This document shows, in pieces, positions 35,044 to 42,687 of a DNA stretch of 64,000 bases. The notes under the pieces are model-generated. The model saw nothing but the letters and a program-made list of their open reading frames with translations. It was not told where the DNA came from and made no database searches. The stretch spans positions 3,075,501 through 3,139,500 of the forward strand of contig NZ_CP048117.1 of assembly GCF_000469135.2 (NCBI RefSeq), in the 5' to 3' direction. The translations under genes and the position numbers were made by a program. The DNA comes from Bacillus sp. SB49 (GTDB lineage: Bacteria; Bacillota; Bacilli; Bacillales; Halobacillaceae). Every line of letters begins with the position of its first letter. Position 1 is the first letter of the stretch.

Positions 35044-36237
35044 ATGCATATTTTCTACGGCATTTTATCACTCATTGGATTACTGTTTCTGGCTTGGCTT
35101 CTGAGCACAAATAAAAAAGCCATCAAATGGCGCACGATCGTTACAGGTGTTGCGCTGGAAGGACTCTTCGTCTACTTCATGCTCAACGTTCCCCTCGGCA
35201 GCTGGATTTTGGAGAAAGCCGCTCAGGGCGTACAGCACGTACTGAACTACAGCCAGGAGGGAATCGATTTCCTATTCGGCGGTTTCTTTGCAGAAGGAAC
35301 CTCTGTCGGATTTGTTTTTGCGATTCAGGTATTATCGGTCATCATTTTCATCTCGGCCCTTGTATCCGCTTTGTATTATTTACGGATCATCCCTTTCGTC
35401 GTCCGCGGACTCGGTTGGGTCGTCGGCAAAATCTTCGGTACGACGAGGGTGGAATCCTTTAACACCGTCGGCAATACCATGCTTGGGGTCGCCGAATCTC
35501 CCATACTCATCAAGCCTTATCTGGCCAAGCTTACCCGTTCGGAAATGTTTACGGTGATGGTGGGAGGAACGGCTTCCGCCAGTGGTGCCATCCTGTTGTC
35601 GTATGCCCAGATGGGGATCGATATCAAATATTTGCTCATATCCGTTTTCTCCGTACCTTTTGTTACGATTGTCATAGCTAAATTGATGGAACCGGAAACG
35701 GAAGAATCGATAACTAAAGAGGATGTCTCGATGGAAGAGGCGGGCCACACCAATATTTTCGAAGCCATTTCCGAGGGAGCGGTAAGCGGCGTGAAGCTTG
35801 CTGCGAATATCGGCGGTCTGCTGATTGCCTTCATCAGTATCCTGGCTCTCACCAACGGCATGCTCGGCATCATCGGACTCGATCTCGCTACCATATTCGG
35901 CTATGCCTTCTACCCTTTCGCGATCCTTGTCGGCATCCCGGTGGAGGATGCGTTCCGCGCTGCATCCATTATCGGAACAAAGCTTACGGCAAATGAATTG
36001 ATCGCCTTCCAGGACGTCCTGAAAATCCAGGAGCAGCTGCAGCCGCAGACCGTCGCAATCCTGTCCGTTGCACTGTGCAACTTCGCAAACCTCTCTACGA
36101 TCGGACAATTGATCGTCGGCCTGGGATCCATGGCTCCGTCCAAGAAAAAACAAATCGCATCGCTTAGTTTCAAAGCGATTATTGCCGGTACGATGGCAAG
36201 CTTTATCACAGCTATCTTTGTGAATATGTTTATTTAA
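35044..36237 (+). CDS. nupG: concentrative nucleoside transporter (NupG/NupC family)
   Basis: A 397-residue membrane protein of the CNT family. AEGTSVGFVFAIQVLSVIIFISALVSALYYL, ESFNTVGNTMLGVAESPILIKPYL, GGTASASGAILLSYA and the late CGFANLSTIGQLIVG-type segment (LCNFANLSTIGQLIVG) are diagnostic. It imports purine nucleosides with H+ or Na+. The guanine riboswitch upstream, as for NupG of Bacillus subtilis, indicates guanosine/inosine. AAGGAGG precedes the ATG. Confidence 0.95.
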   Translation: MHIFYGILSLIGLLFLAWLLSTNKKAIKWRTIVTGVALEGLFVYFMLNVPLGSWILEKAAQGVQHVLNYSQEGIDFLFGGFFAEGTSVGFVFAIQVLSVIIFISALVSALYYLRIIPFVVRGLGWVVGKIFGTTRVESFNTVGNTMLGVAESPILIKPYLAKLTRSEMFTVMVGGTASASGAILLSYAQMGIDIKYLLISVFSVPFVTIVIAKLMEPETEESITKEDVSMEEAGHTNIFEAISEGAVSGVKLAANIGGLLIAFISILALTNGMLGIIGLDLATIFGYAFYPFAILVGIPVEDAFRAASIIGTKLTANELIAFQDVLKIQEQLQPQTVAILSVALCNFANLSTIGQLIVGLGSMAPSKKKQIASLSFKAIIAGTMASFITAIFVNMFI

Positions 36238-36264
36238 AAAGTATGTAAGAGGATACATGTATAG

Positions 36265-36306
36265 AAAGAGCGCGCAAAATGATTCACACATTTTGCGCGC
36301 TCTTTT
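36265..36306. terminator. bidirectional terminator
   Basis: AAAGAGCGCGCAAAATG and CATTTTGCGCGCTCTTT form a long perfect stem between the convergent nupG and HAAS genes. Confidence 0.92.
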
Positions 36307-36317
36307 CCTTTATTCAT

Positions 36318-37322
36318 TCACTTCCCCTGCCTGACCTTATACCAGCCCGACACGACGTCCCAAACCAATCCGACAGCCATGAAGACGACGATCCACATCG
36401 TCAGCTGTTCCCAAATGATTTCTACCGTGTCATAGGCCTCACTGCCGGCGACAAAATATTCCGTCTGCGCGAGCTGCTGCATGAAGTCCGGATTCCAGAA
36501 GGTCGGACCGTTGATCAGAAGCAGAAGCACCCCGAACGATAATACATTGACGACGGCGGTATAGATGACCAGCTGGACCGTCCACCTGCCGTAGATGAGC
36601 TTCAGGCATTCTTTGATGATGCCGAATCCGAAGATCAGGAAGAGAAACAGATACGCGTTCCAATTCCCGGTATTCAGAAACGGTACGACGCCGTTGAAGC
36701 CGTCGCCTTTAAAAATCCAAATGCCGAAGTATTCATTGGAGAAGGCGAAGAGGGCCAGCAGGAACATGTAGAAGGCGATGCTGAAAATCGTCTCCCCGCG
36801 CTTGATCTGCCTTTTCTTCTCCGGGACGGGCGGCAGCTTGGAAGGCTTCCAATCCTTCCCGCCGTAAAGATCGATCGAATCCGACGCTCCCGCATAGCCG
36901 ACGATCGCAAACCCGATCGTCGTCCAGCCAAGGGCCGTCGGCAGTCCGGTGACGAGCGAGACGATACACCCGACGAAGTGGTCGATGACGCGGGTCGGAT
37001 CGACGACTACCTGGCCGAGGAAAGAGATAATAATGGTCGCCGCCGTTGCGATCAGGGAAATTTTCAATACAAGAATATAAGAATCATAGAGCTCCGGACC
37101 AATCAAATAATTCTTCGTGCCTCTGTATTTCTGTGCCAACTCCCTTGGGCTCCCCATCTCGATCAGCACCGCTTCGATATCCTCTTCCGTGACATCCCTT
37201 TCTCCGGCGCGGTCCTCGAGCATATCCTCGATCAAGGTCCGAAGCTCAAGGGCGATATCCTCCCGCTGCGACTCGGGCAGCTTCTGGGTGACGGCATAAA
37301 TGTACCGGTCCACCATCTCCAT
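36318..37322 (-). CDS. HAAS-domain membrane protein (PadR partner)
   Basis: A 334-residue protein starting MEMVDRYIYAVTQKLPESQREDI after AAGGAGG. Residues 1-75 form the helical HAAS domain (ELRTLIEDMLEDR...VLIEMGSPRELAQKYRG), followed by about six hydrophobic helices. HAAS proteins are encoded with PadR regulators and are thought to sense a membrane signal. It starts 14 bases after the PadR stop. Confidence 0.85.
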   Translation of the reverse strand: MEMVDRYIYAVTQKLPESQREDIALELRTLIEDMLEDRAGERDVTEEDIEAVLIEMGSPRELAQKYRGTKNYLIGPELYDSYILVLKISLIATAATIIISFLGQVVVDPTRVIDHFVGCIVSLVTGLPTALGWTTIGFAIVGYAGASDSIDLYGGKDWKPSKLPPVPEKKRQIKRGETIFSIAFYMFLLALFAFSNEYFGIWIFKGDGFNGVVPFLNTGNWNAYLFLFLIFGFGIIKECLKLIYGRWTVQLVIYTAVVNVLSFGVLLLLINGPTFWNPDFMQQLAQTEYFVAGSEAYDTVEIIWEQLTMWIVVFMAVGLVWDVVSGWYKVRQGK

Positions 37323-37336
37323 CCTTTTCTCCTCCT

Positions 37337-37678
37337 TCATTCTCCCATGACGTCTTTCATACTGGCGGCAATCGAGCGCCATTCCGCCTTGAGCAGCTCA
37401 TACACCTCACTGCCGAGCGGACTCAGCAGGTAATACTTCCGCGGCCGTGCCTCGCCCGTGTCCCAGCGGCTCTCAAGCAAGCCCTGCTTCTCCAGCCGGC
37501 GCAGGAGCGGATACAGCGTCCCCGGCTCGACGTGGATGCCTCTTTCCCCGAGCATCGTAACGAGCGAATAGCCGTACTGCGGTTCAGAAAGCTGACTCAT
37601 CACACCGATCGTAATCGTACCCCGTCGCAGCTCCTGCAGCAGCTTATCCAGGTGTTCTTTCGCCTTCGCATTGCTCAT
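37337..37678 (-). CDS. PadR-family repressor
   Basis: A 113-residue winged-helix regulator (ELRRGTITIGVMSQLSEPQYGYSLVTML, then HVEPGTLYPLLRRLEKQGLLES and GEARPRKYYLLSPLG). It is the short PadR-s2 type that usually represses its own operon with the membrane partner encoded next, here the HAAS protein. Confidence 0.92.
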   Translation of the reverse strand: MSNAKAKEHLDKLLQELRRGTITIGVMSQLSEPQYGYSLVTMLGERGIHVEPGTLYPLLRRLEKQGLLESRWDTGEARPRKYYLLSPLGSEVYELLKAEWRSIAASMKDVMGE

Positions 37679-37697
37679 CTCATCAACTCCTGCTTTT

Positions 37698-37727
37698 ATT
37701 ATACTGTATGACGCACACTATTGTAAA
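37698..37727 (-). promoter_or_regulatory. promoter of the PadR-HAAS operon
   Basis: TTTACA (37722-37727), 18 bases, TATAAT (37698-37703) on the minus strand, 20 bases before the PadR start. ATAC-type palindromic bases around the -10 may be the PadR site. Confidence 0.6.
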
Positions 37728-37757
37728 TTGCATCTTATTTTATTTTACACATCTTCA

Positions 37758-37796
37758 TGAAAAAAGAGCCTGGACCATCAAGATCCAGGCTCTTCC
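37758..37796 (-). terminator. terminator of the siderophore operon
   Basis: AAGAGCCTGGA and TCCAGGCTCTT pair around a nine-base loop and end in TTTTTTC on the minus strand, two bases after the ATPase stop. Confidence 0.9.
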
Positions 37797-37798
37797 GT

Positions 37799-38623
37799 TC
37801 ACGTATGCATCAGCGTCCGCTCTTCTTCCTTCACATGATACCTGCCCTTCGGCACAATCAAGGGCGTCTGGGACACGGGGTCTGGAATCACCGAGCAGCG
37901 GAGGCCGAACACGTCCTCCACAAGCGAACTCGTAATAATCTCAGACGGTGCTCCTTCCGCAAGCAGTTCCCCGTCCCGCAGCGCGAAAATGTGATCGGCG
38001 TAGCGGGCGGCAAGATTGATGTCGTGCAGCACCATCACGATCGTCGTCCCGTGCTTCCGGTTCAGGTCCGTCAGCATATCGAGGATTTCCACCTGATAGG
38101 TAATATCGAGGAACGTCGTCGGCTCATCGAGAAAAAGGATGTCCGTTTCCTGCGTCAATGCCATTGCAATCCAGACGCGCTGGCGCTGACCGCCGGAGAG
38201 CTCGTCGATGTTCTGGTCGGCAAGCGCGGTGATGTTCATGATCTCCATTGCTTCCGCGACCGCCTCATAATCCTGCTTGGACCACCCCTTCAGGAACTTT
38301 TGATGTGGATAGCGGCCGCGGCCGACGAGGTCGGCGACGGTGATGCCTTCCGGAACGACCGGCGACTGCGGCAGGATGCCGAGCACGCGGGCGAGCTCCT
38401 TCGGTGGGATCTTGCTGATCGCCTTGCCGTCGAGCGTGATGTCACCTGCTTCCGGCTTGATCAGCTTCGCCATCGTCTTCAACAGCGTCGACTTGCCGCA
38501 GGCGTTCGCGCCGATGATGACATTGATTTTGTTCGACGGAATGGCAAGGTCGACGTCGTGGAGGATCGTACGCTCCTCGTAGCCGACGCGGATGTGATCG
38601 GTTCGGAATGTATGTGGCTTCAT
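37799..38623 (-). CDS. ferric-siderophore ABC ATPase
   Basis: A 274-residue ATPase of the FecE/FhuC class. Walker A GANACGKSTLLKT, Q-loop VLGILPQSP, signature DELSGGQRQRVWIAMAL, Walker B DILFLDEPTTFLD, and the switch His in VMVLHDINLAARY are all present. Its ATG overlaps the stop of the permease by four bases. It powers import of a ferric chelate, and the operon order (binding protein, two permeases, ATPase) matches yfmCDEF/fec-type systems. Confidence 0.95.
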   Translation of the reverse strand: MKPHTFRTDHIRVGYEERTILHDVDLAIPSNKINVIIGANACGKSTLLKTMAKLIKPEAGDITLDGKAISKIPPKELARVLGILPQSPVVPEGITVADLVGRGRYPHQKFLKGWSKQDYEAVAEAMEIMNITALADQNIDELSGGQRQRVWIAMALTQETDILFLDEPTTFLDITYQVEILDMLTDLNRKHGTTIVMVLHDINLAARYADHIFALRDGELLAEGAPSEIITSSLVEDVFGLRCSVIPDPVSQTPLIVPKGRYHVKEEERTLMHT

Positions 38624-39651
38624 GACAAACTCCCCTTTCGATTCATACGGATAAGTAGATACAGGAGGAACGGAGCACCAAGGATCCCTGTGATGATGCC
38701 GACAGGGAAGCGGACGTCAAAGGCGAACTGCCCGATTAGGTCGGCTCCGAGCACGAGGTTGACGCCGACGAGCCCGGCCGGAATCACGTTCGAATAGCCG
38801 ACCCCGACGAGCCGTTTCGCAATCGGTCCGGCAAGAAACGCGACGAACGAAATCGGTCCGGTCACCGACGTCGCAAGCGCCAGCATCGCGACCGAGCTAA
38901 TGATCAGAAGGATCCTCGTCCGGTCCGTGTTCAATCCGAGCGACGACGCCGACTGTTCGCCGAGCTCGAGGATGCTCAGGTGCTTCCCGAGGAGGACGAC
39001 GACCGGTACACAGATCAGCACCGTGATCGCAAGCGGCCCCAATTTATCCATCTGCGACCCGTTCAGGCTTCCGCTCAGCCACTGAATCGCCGTCGGTAAG
39101 TCCTGCCTGCCGCCCTTCATCAATAAATAGGAAATCGCTGAGCTCAGAATCGCCTGGATGCCGATTCCGATCAGAATCAGCCGGCCGATCGAGAACGTCC
39201 GGCCGCGGGAGAGCGCGTACATGACGACGACGGCAGTGAGACCACCGATGATCGCAGCAGCAGAAGCCGTACCCTCACTTGTCTGCAGAATCAGAATGCA
39301 GTAGACGGCAGCAACGCTCGATCCTGTCGTGATCCCGAGGATATCAGGATTGGCAAGCGGATTGCGGAGCATCGTCTGAAACGTATTGCCGGCGATCCCG
39401 AACGCAATCCCCGCAAGAAGTCCTGCAACCATCCGCGGCAGCCGGATCGTGTTCACGGCGAAATCCGCCCCGCCTGATGCGTCCCCGGACAGCGCTGCGA
39501 TCACTTCCGGAATCGAGTAGACGGTATTCCCCATGACGAGCATCGTCCCGCTGAGTACCACCGCAAACAGGGCAAGGAGCCCGTTGACGATGATCCAGCG
39601 CCGGCGCCTCTTCCGCCGTCCACGTTTTATTTTTTCTATCGCTTCATTCAT
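38620..39651 (-). CDS. ferric-siderophore ABC permease
   Basis: A 343-residue FecCD permease with nine to ten helices. The start at 39651 overlaps the previous stop (ATGA); a longer frame upstream is only the end of the neighbour in another phase. RLPRMVAGLLAGIAFGIAGNTFQTMLRNPLANPDILG and the late FVAFLAGPIAKRLVG and FPVGIITGILGAPFLLYLL are standard FecCD motifs. Confidence 0.95.
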   Translation of the reverse strand: MNEAIEKIKRGRRKRRRRWIIVNGLLALFAVVLSGTMLVMGNTVYSIPEVIAALSGDASGGADFAVNTIRLPRMVAGLLAGIAFGIAGNTFQTMLRNPLANPDILGITTGSSVAAVYCILILQTSEGTASAAAIIGGLTAVVVMYALSRGRTFSIGRLILIGIGIQAILSSAISYLLMKGGRQDLPTAIQWLSGSLNGSQMDKLGPLAITVLICVPVVVLLGKHLSILELGEQSASSLGLNTDRTRILLIISSVAMLALATSVTGPISFVAFLAGPIAKRLVGVGYSNVIPAGLVGVNLVLGADLIGQFAFDVRFPVGIITGILGAPFLLYLLIRMNRKGSLS

Positions 39652-40667
39652 AGGGATCTGACCTTCATTCCTGTCGCTAAAAGGATTAAGAGCGGCGCCC
39701 CGATGAAGGCGGTAACGACACCGACTTCGAGTTCCCCGGGACTGCCGATCAGCCGTCCGCTCACGTCCGCGATCGTCAGGATGATCGCTCCTGCAACGGC
39801 GGAGAGCGGGATGATGAGCCGGAGGTCCGGCCCGAGCATCAGGCGGATGACGTGCGCCGACAACAGCCCGATGAACCCGATCGGTCCGGCAAGCGCCGTC
39901 GCTGCCCCGCATAACAGAACACCCGCGAAGGCGGCGACGATACGGAGCACGCCCGTCCGGACGCCCTGGCCGCTCGCCACCTCATCACCGAGGGCAAGAG
40001 CGTTCAGCGCCGGAGCATACAACACCGCAAGCAAGAGACCGATCAGTAAAAAAGGAAGAAATGTACCAAGCGCACTCCAGTTGCCGGCCCCGACGCTTCC
40101 GACCTGCCAGAACCGGAACTGATCGATGACGTCGGTGCGCGGCAGCATGATCGCACTGACGAGCGACGACAGTGCGGCCGTCGTCGCCGCCCCCGCAAGG
40201 ACGAGCTTGAGCGGCGTCGCTCCGCCGCGTCCCATCGAGCCGATGCCGTAGACGAACACCGCCGTCAGCATCGCGCCGACAATGGCAAGCCAGATATACT
40301 CCGACGCCGTACTAATCTGGAAGAAAGCGATGCCGCTTACGACAAACAGCGCCGCCCCCGTATTGACACCGAGGATGCTCGGGTCTGCGATCGGATTGCG
40401 CGTGACCGCCTGCATGAGCGAGCCCGATACCCCGAGCGCCGCCCCGCAGCACAGGCTGAAAAGCGTCCGCGGAATCCGCTCCTGCACGACGATTGCATCA
40501 TACGAATCCGCACCTGCCTCAAACAACCCCGTCATCAAGCCCTCCCAAGGCACGACCCGCGAACCGAACGCAAGCGAAGCAAGACTGCTTACGACAAGCA
40601 GAACGAGCGACAGGACGAGAACGAGCGGTAAATACTTCGGTTGATGTATCGCCACGCCTTTTCTCAC
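39648..40667 (-). CDS. ferric-siderophore ABC permease
   Basis: A 339-residue FecCD permease starting at GTG. RIPRTLFSLCCGAALGVSGSLMQAVTRNPIADPSILGV and GFIGLLSAHVIRLMLG mark the family. It pairs with the next permease to form the channel, and the two are translationally coupled by a four-base overlap. Confidence 0.94.
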   Translation of the reverse strand: MRKGVAIHQPKYLPLVLVLSLVLLVVSSLASLAFGSRVVPWEGLMTGLFEAGADSYDAIVVQERIPRTLFSLCCGAALGVSGSLMQAVTRNPIADPSILGVNTGAALFVVSGIAFFQISTASEYIWLAIVGAMLTAVFVYGIGSMGRGGATPLKLVLAGAATTAALSSLVSAIMLPRTDVIDQFRFWQVGSVGAGNWSALGTFLPFLLIGLLLAVLYAPALNALALGDEVASGQGVRTGVLRIVAAFAGVLLCGAATALAGPIGFIGLLSAHVIRLMLGPDLRLIIPLSAVAGAIILTIADVSGRLIGSPGELEVGVVTAFIGAPLLILLATGMKVRSL

Positions 40668-40676
40668 GGTCCCTCG

Positions 40677-41732
40677 TTACTCCTCGCTTTTACGCGCCGC
40701 TTCTGCAAGCAGCTCTAAATAATCTTCGATCGTGTAAGAAATGGACAGCGGGCTCGGGGTCCCGGATGCCGCAAGCGGGGTCCCGTCGCCGATGAATGCG
40801 ACCGCGCCGTTCTTAATGGCCTCGATTTCACCGAGACGCGGATCCGCCTTGACCGCTTCATACAGCTTCTCATCCCCGTAGCCAATGATGAAGTCCGCAT
40901 CGTTCAACACGTCCGCATTCTCTGCACTGATCGTCAGGAAAAACTCCGAATCATCTTCGATCATGTCCTTCACACGATCCGGATACGTGAGCCCAAGCTC
41001 CTCTTCAAGGAAAGCGACCCGCGTATCTGCCGGCGTGTACAAATGAAGACTGGAGAGATCCTCCGCCGAGAAGTTCGCCCAAACGACTTTCTTCCCATCA
41101 AGCTCCGGATATCCCTTCGCCTTCTCCTCGATCAACGCTTCCGTATCCTCCACCAGCTGCTTTCCTTCCTCTTCCATACCCATCCCCTTCGCGTTCATCA
41201 GAATCTGATCACGCCAAGGCGTCGTCCACGGAGAAGACGGATACGCAACAACCGGTGCAATCTCACTCAACAAATCATAATCCTCCTGCGTGATGCCGGA
41301 GTAAGCGGCCAGAATCACATCCGGATTCGAATCCGAAATCGCCTCGAAATCAAGCCCGTCCGTATCCTGGAACACATTCGGATCCTCTACACCAAGCTCA
41401 TCCAGCTTCTCCTTCGTCCATGGAAGCAGACCACTGTCATCCTGCACCCCGTAGTTCGCAGCCGAGAATCCTACCGGCTCGACACCAAGCGCAAGCGCCA
41501 CGTCCTGGTTCCCCCACTGCACCGTCGCCACACGCTCCGGCTTCTCCTCGAGGACGGTTTCACCGAACGCATGCTCAATCACAATCTCCCCGTCCTTCGC
41601 ATCCTCCGATCCGGAAGCCTCTGCCTCCTTCTCCTCTGAGGAAGAAGAATCACTCGCACAGCCCGCAAGCACAAACAGGAAACCCACAAACATCAACAGC
41701 AAAACATATGAAAAATTCCGTCTATTCGACAT
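40677..41732 (-). CDS. ferric-siderophore-binding lipoprotein
   Basis: A 351-residue lipoprotein (lipobox LAGC, Cys at residue 25), then an acidic Ser/Glu-rich linker. The FepB/FecB fold is seen in EKPERVATVQWGNQDVALALGVEPVGF, FEAISDSNPDVILAAYSGITQEDYDLLSEIAPVVAYP and ENADVLNDADFIIGYGD. It binds a ferric chelate outside the cell. A Fur box precedes it. The exact chelate (citrate, hydroxamate or catecholate) is not evident. Confidence 0.94.
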   Translation of the reverse strand: MSNRRNFSYVLLLMFVGFLFVLAGCASDSSSSEEKEAEASGSEDAKDGEIVIEHAFGETVLEEKPERVATVQWGNQDVALALGVEPVGFSAANYGVQDDSGLLPWTKEKLDELGVEDPNVFQDTDGLDFEAISDSNPDVILAAYSGITQEDYDLLSEIAPVVAYPSSPWTTPWRDQILMNAKGMGMEEEGKQLVEDTEALIEEKAKGYPELDGKKVVWANFSAEDLSSLHLYTPADTRVAFLEEELGLTYPDRVKDMIEDDSEFFLTISAENADVLNDADFIIGYGDEKLYEAVKADPRLGEIEAIKNGAVAFIGDGTPLAASGTPSPLSISYTIEDYLELLAEAARKSEE

Positions 41733-41789
41733 ATTCGATCCCTACCTTTTCTTATAATGGTTCGATCATCGTGTAAGTTATGTATATTC

Positions 41790-41841
41790 GATAACGATAA
41801 TCATTCTCATTTATAGTATAGGCATTTCGGAATCCTGTCAA
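41790..41841 (-). promoter_or_regulatory. Fur box and promoter of the siderophore operon
   Basis: GATAACGATAATCATTCTC (41790-41808) matches the Fur consensus with its characteristic inverted 7-1-7 layout. TTGACA (41836-41841) and TACTAT (41813-41818), 17 bases apart on the minus strand, lie just upstream, so Fur with iron would block transcription. Confidence 0.9.
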
Positions 41842-41886
41842 TGGACACCGGGACGAAAATCATGACGGAACAAAAAGAAACAAACA

Positions 41887-41918
41887 CAAAAAAGCCGGGA
41901 ATCCTCTGATCCCCGGGT
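41887..41918 (-). terminator. intrinsic terminator
   Basis: CCGGGGATCAGAGGATTCCCGG forms a hairpin on the minus strand followed by CTTTTTTG (arms CCGGG and CCCGG). It closes the small SinI-like gene. Confidence 0.8.
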
Positions 41919-41926
41919 CGATACGC

Positions 41927-42100
41927 CTATTTCGACGCGTTTATTTCTTTACACGGAACGACGTGAAACTCCCTGCGCCGCTTCGCCGCATCCTCTGCTC
42001 TTCTCTCTTCCAAAAACCGCCTGAACTCCGCTTTCGAGCAGGACGACTCCATCGCCAGCTCCACGAGCTCTTCCCACGAAGAACCCAAATCCTCTTTCAC
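41927..42100 (-). CDS. SinI-like small anti-repressor
   Basis: A 57-residue frame starting at GTG with GAGGTGG seven bases upstream. Residues 6-35 (SSWEELVELAMESSCSKAEF, RRFLEERR) line up with the SinI/SinR dimerisation helices (WxEL...A...S..E.R..L). SinI proteins bind and neutralise SinR, the master regulator of biofilm and motility. No sinR lies next to it. The basic tail is longer than in SinI. Overlapping frames in this stretch are rejected because they lack this pattern. Confidence 0.55.
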   Translation of the reverse strand: MKEDLGSSWEELVELAMESSCSKAEFRRFLEERRAEDAAKRRREFHVVPCKEINASK

Positions 42101-42354
42101 ACGACCACCTCGTTCCTCGAATCGTTCCCATTCATCCTAGGGACATCTATCGCAAAAGCCCGCGACTGACCCCGTTTCCGGAGAGTTTCTGTCGATTCCT
42201 GTGCTCCTGTATCAACGTATTAAGTCTTTTATACTATTTTGACTCAAAGTATCTGACAAATCAAGTTAGTTTAGTTAGAAAATAACATTTTGTGAAGATA
42301 GTTTTTTCTTTATATTAAATGAGTAGTATTAGGATGGTATTTATTGGAGGTGTC

Positions 42355-42605
42355 ATGAAAGGACTTCTAGATCCCAGTCTCTTTATAAGTAACTTGTTCG
42401 TGGTAGGAGTTCTTATCTTGTTCAAAAATTTTACAAAGAAAAACAAGCGGGCAGGCAATCTCCTAATGCTTCTATTATTACGACAGCAACGAACTCTATC
42501 ACCATGCTTTCCTTTATTCGAGCATACTTGAGTGGAGATAATCTACTTACCTATAACGTTGTGCCAGCCATCGCCATCTTCCAATTGAAGAGGTCTGGAA
42601 GATAA
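42355..42605 (+). pseudogene. small membrane protein gene with apparent frameshift
   Basis: GGAGGTG precedes ATG at 42355. The frame reads MKGLLDPSLFISNLFVVGVLILF and then becomes non-coding-like. Around the A-rich stretch at 42433-42443 a -1 shift opens a second frame (SPNASIITTATNSITMLSFI, then RAYLSGDNLLTYNVVPAIAI) that ends with TAA at 42605. I read it as one broken gene of about 83 codons. Sequencing error or programmed shifting are alternatives. No family recognised. Confidence 0.4.
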
Positions 42606-42687
42606 TATATTTAGTGAAACGAACTCCCAGACGTCTTCCAGTAAAGAAGGGAATTTTTCTATTTAGCAGGTAAAACGATGCACTTTT

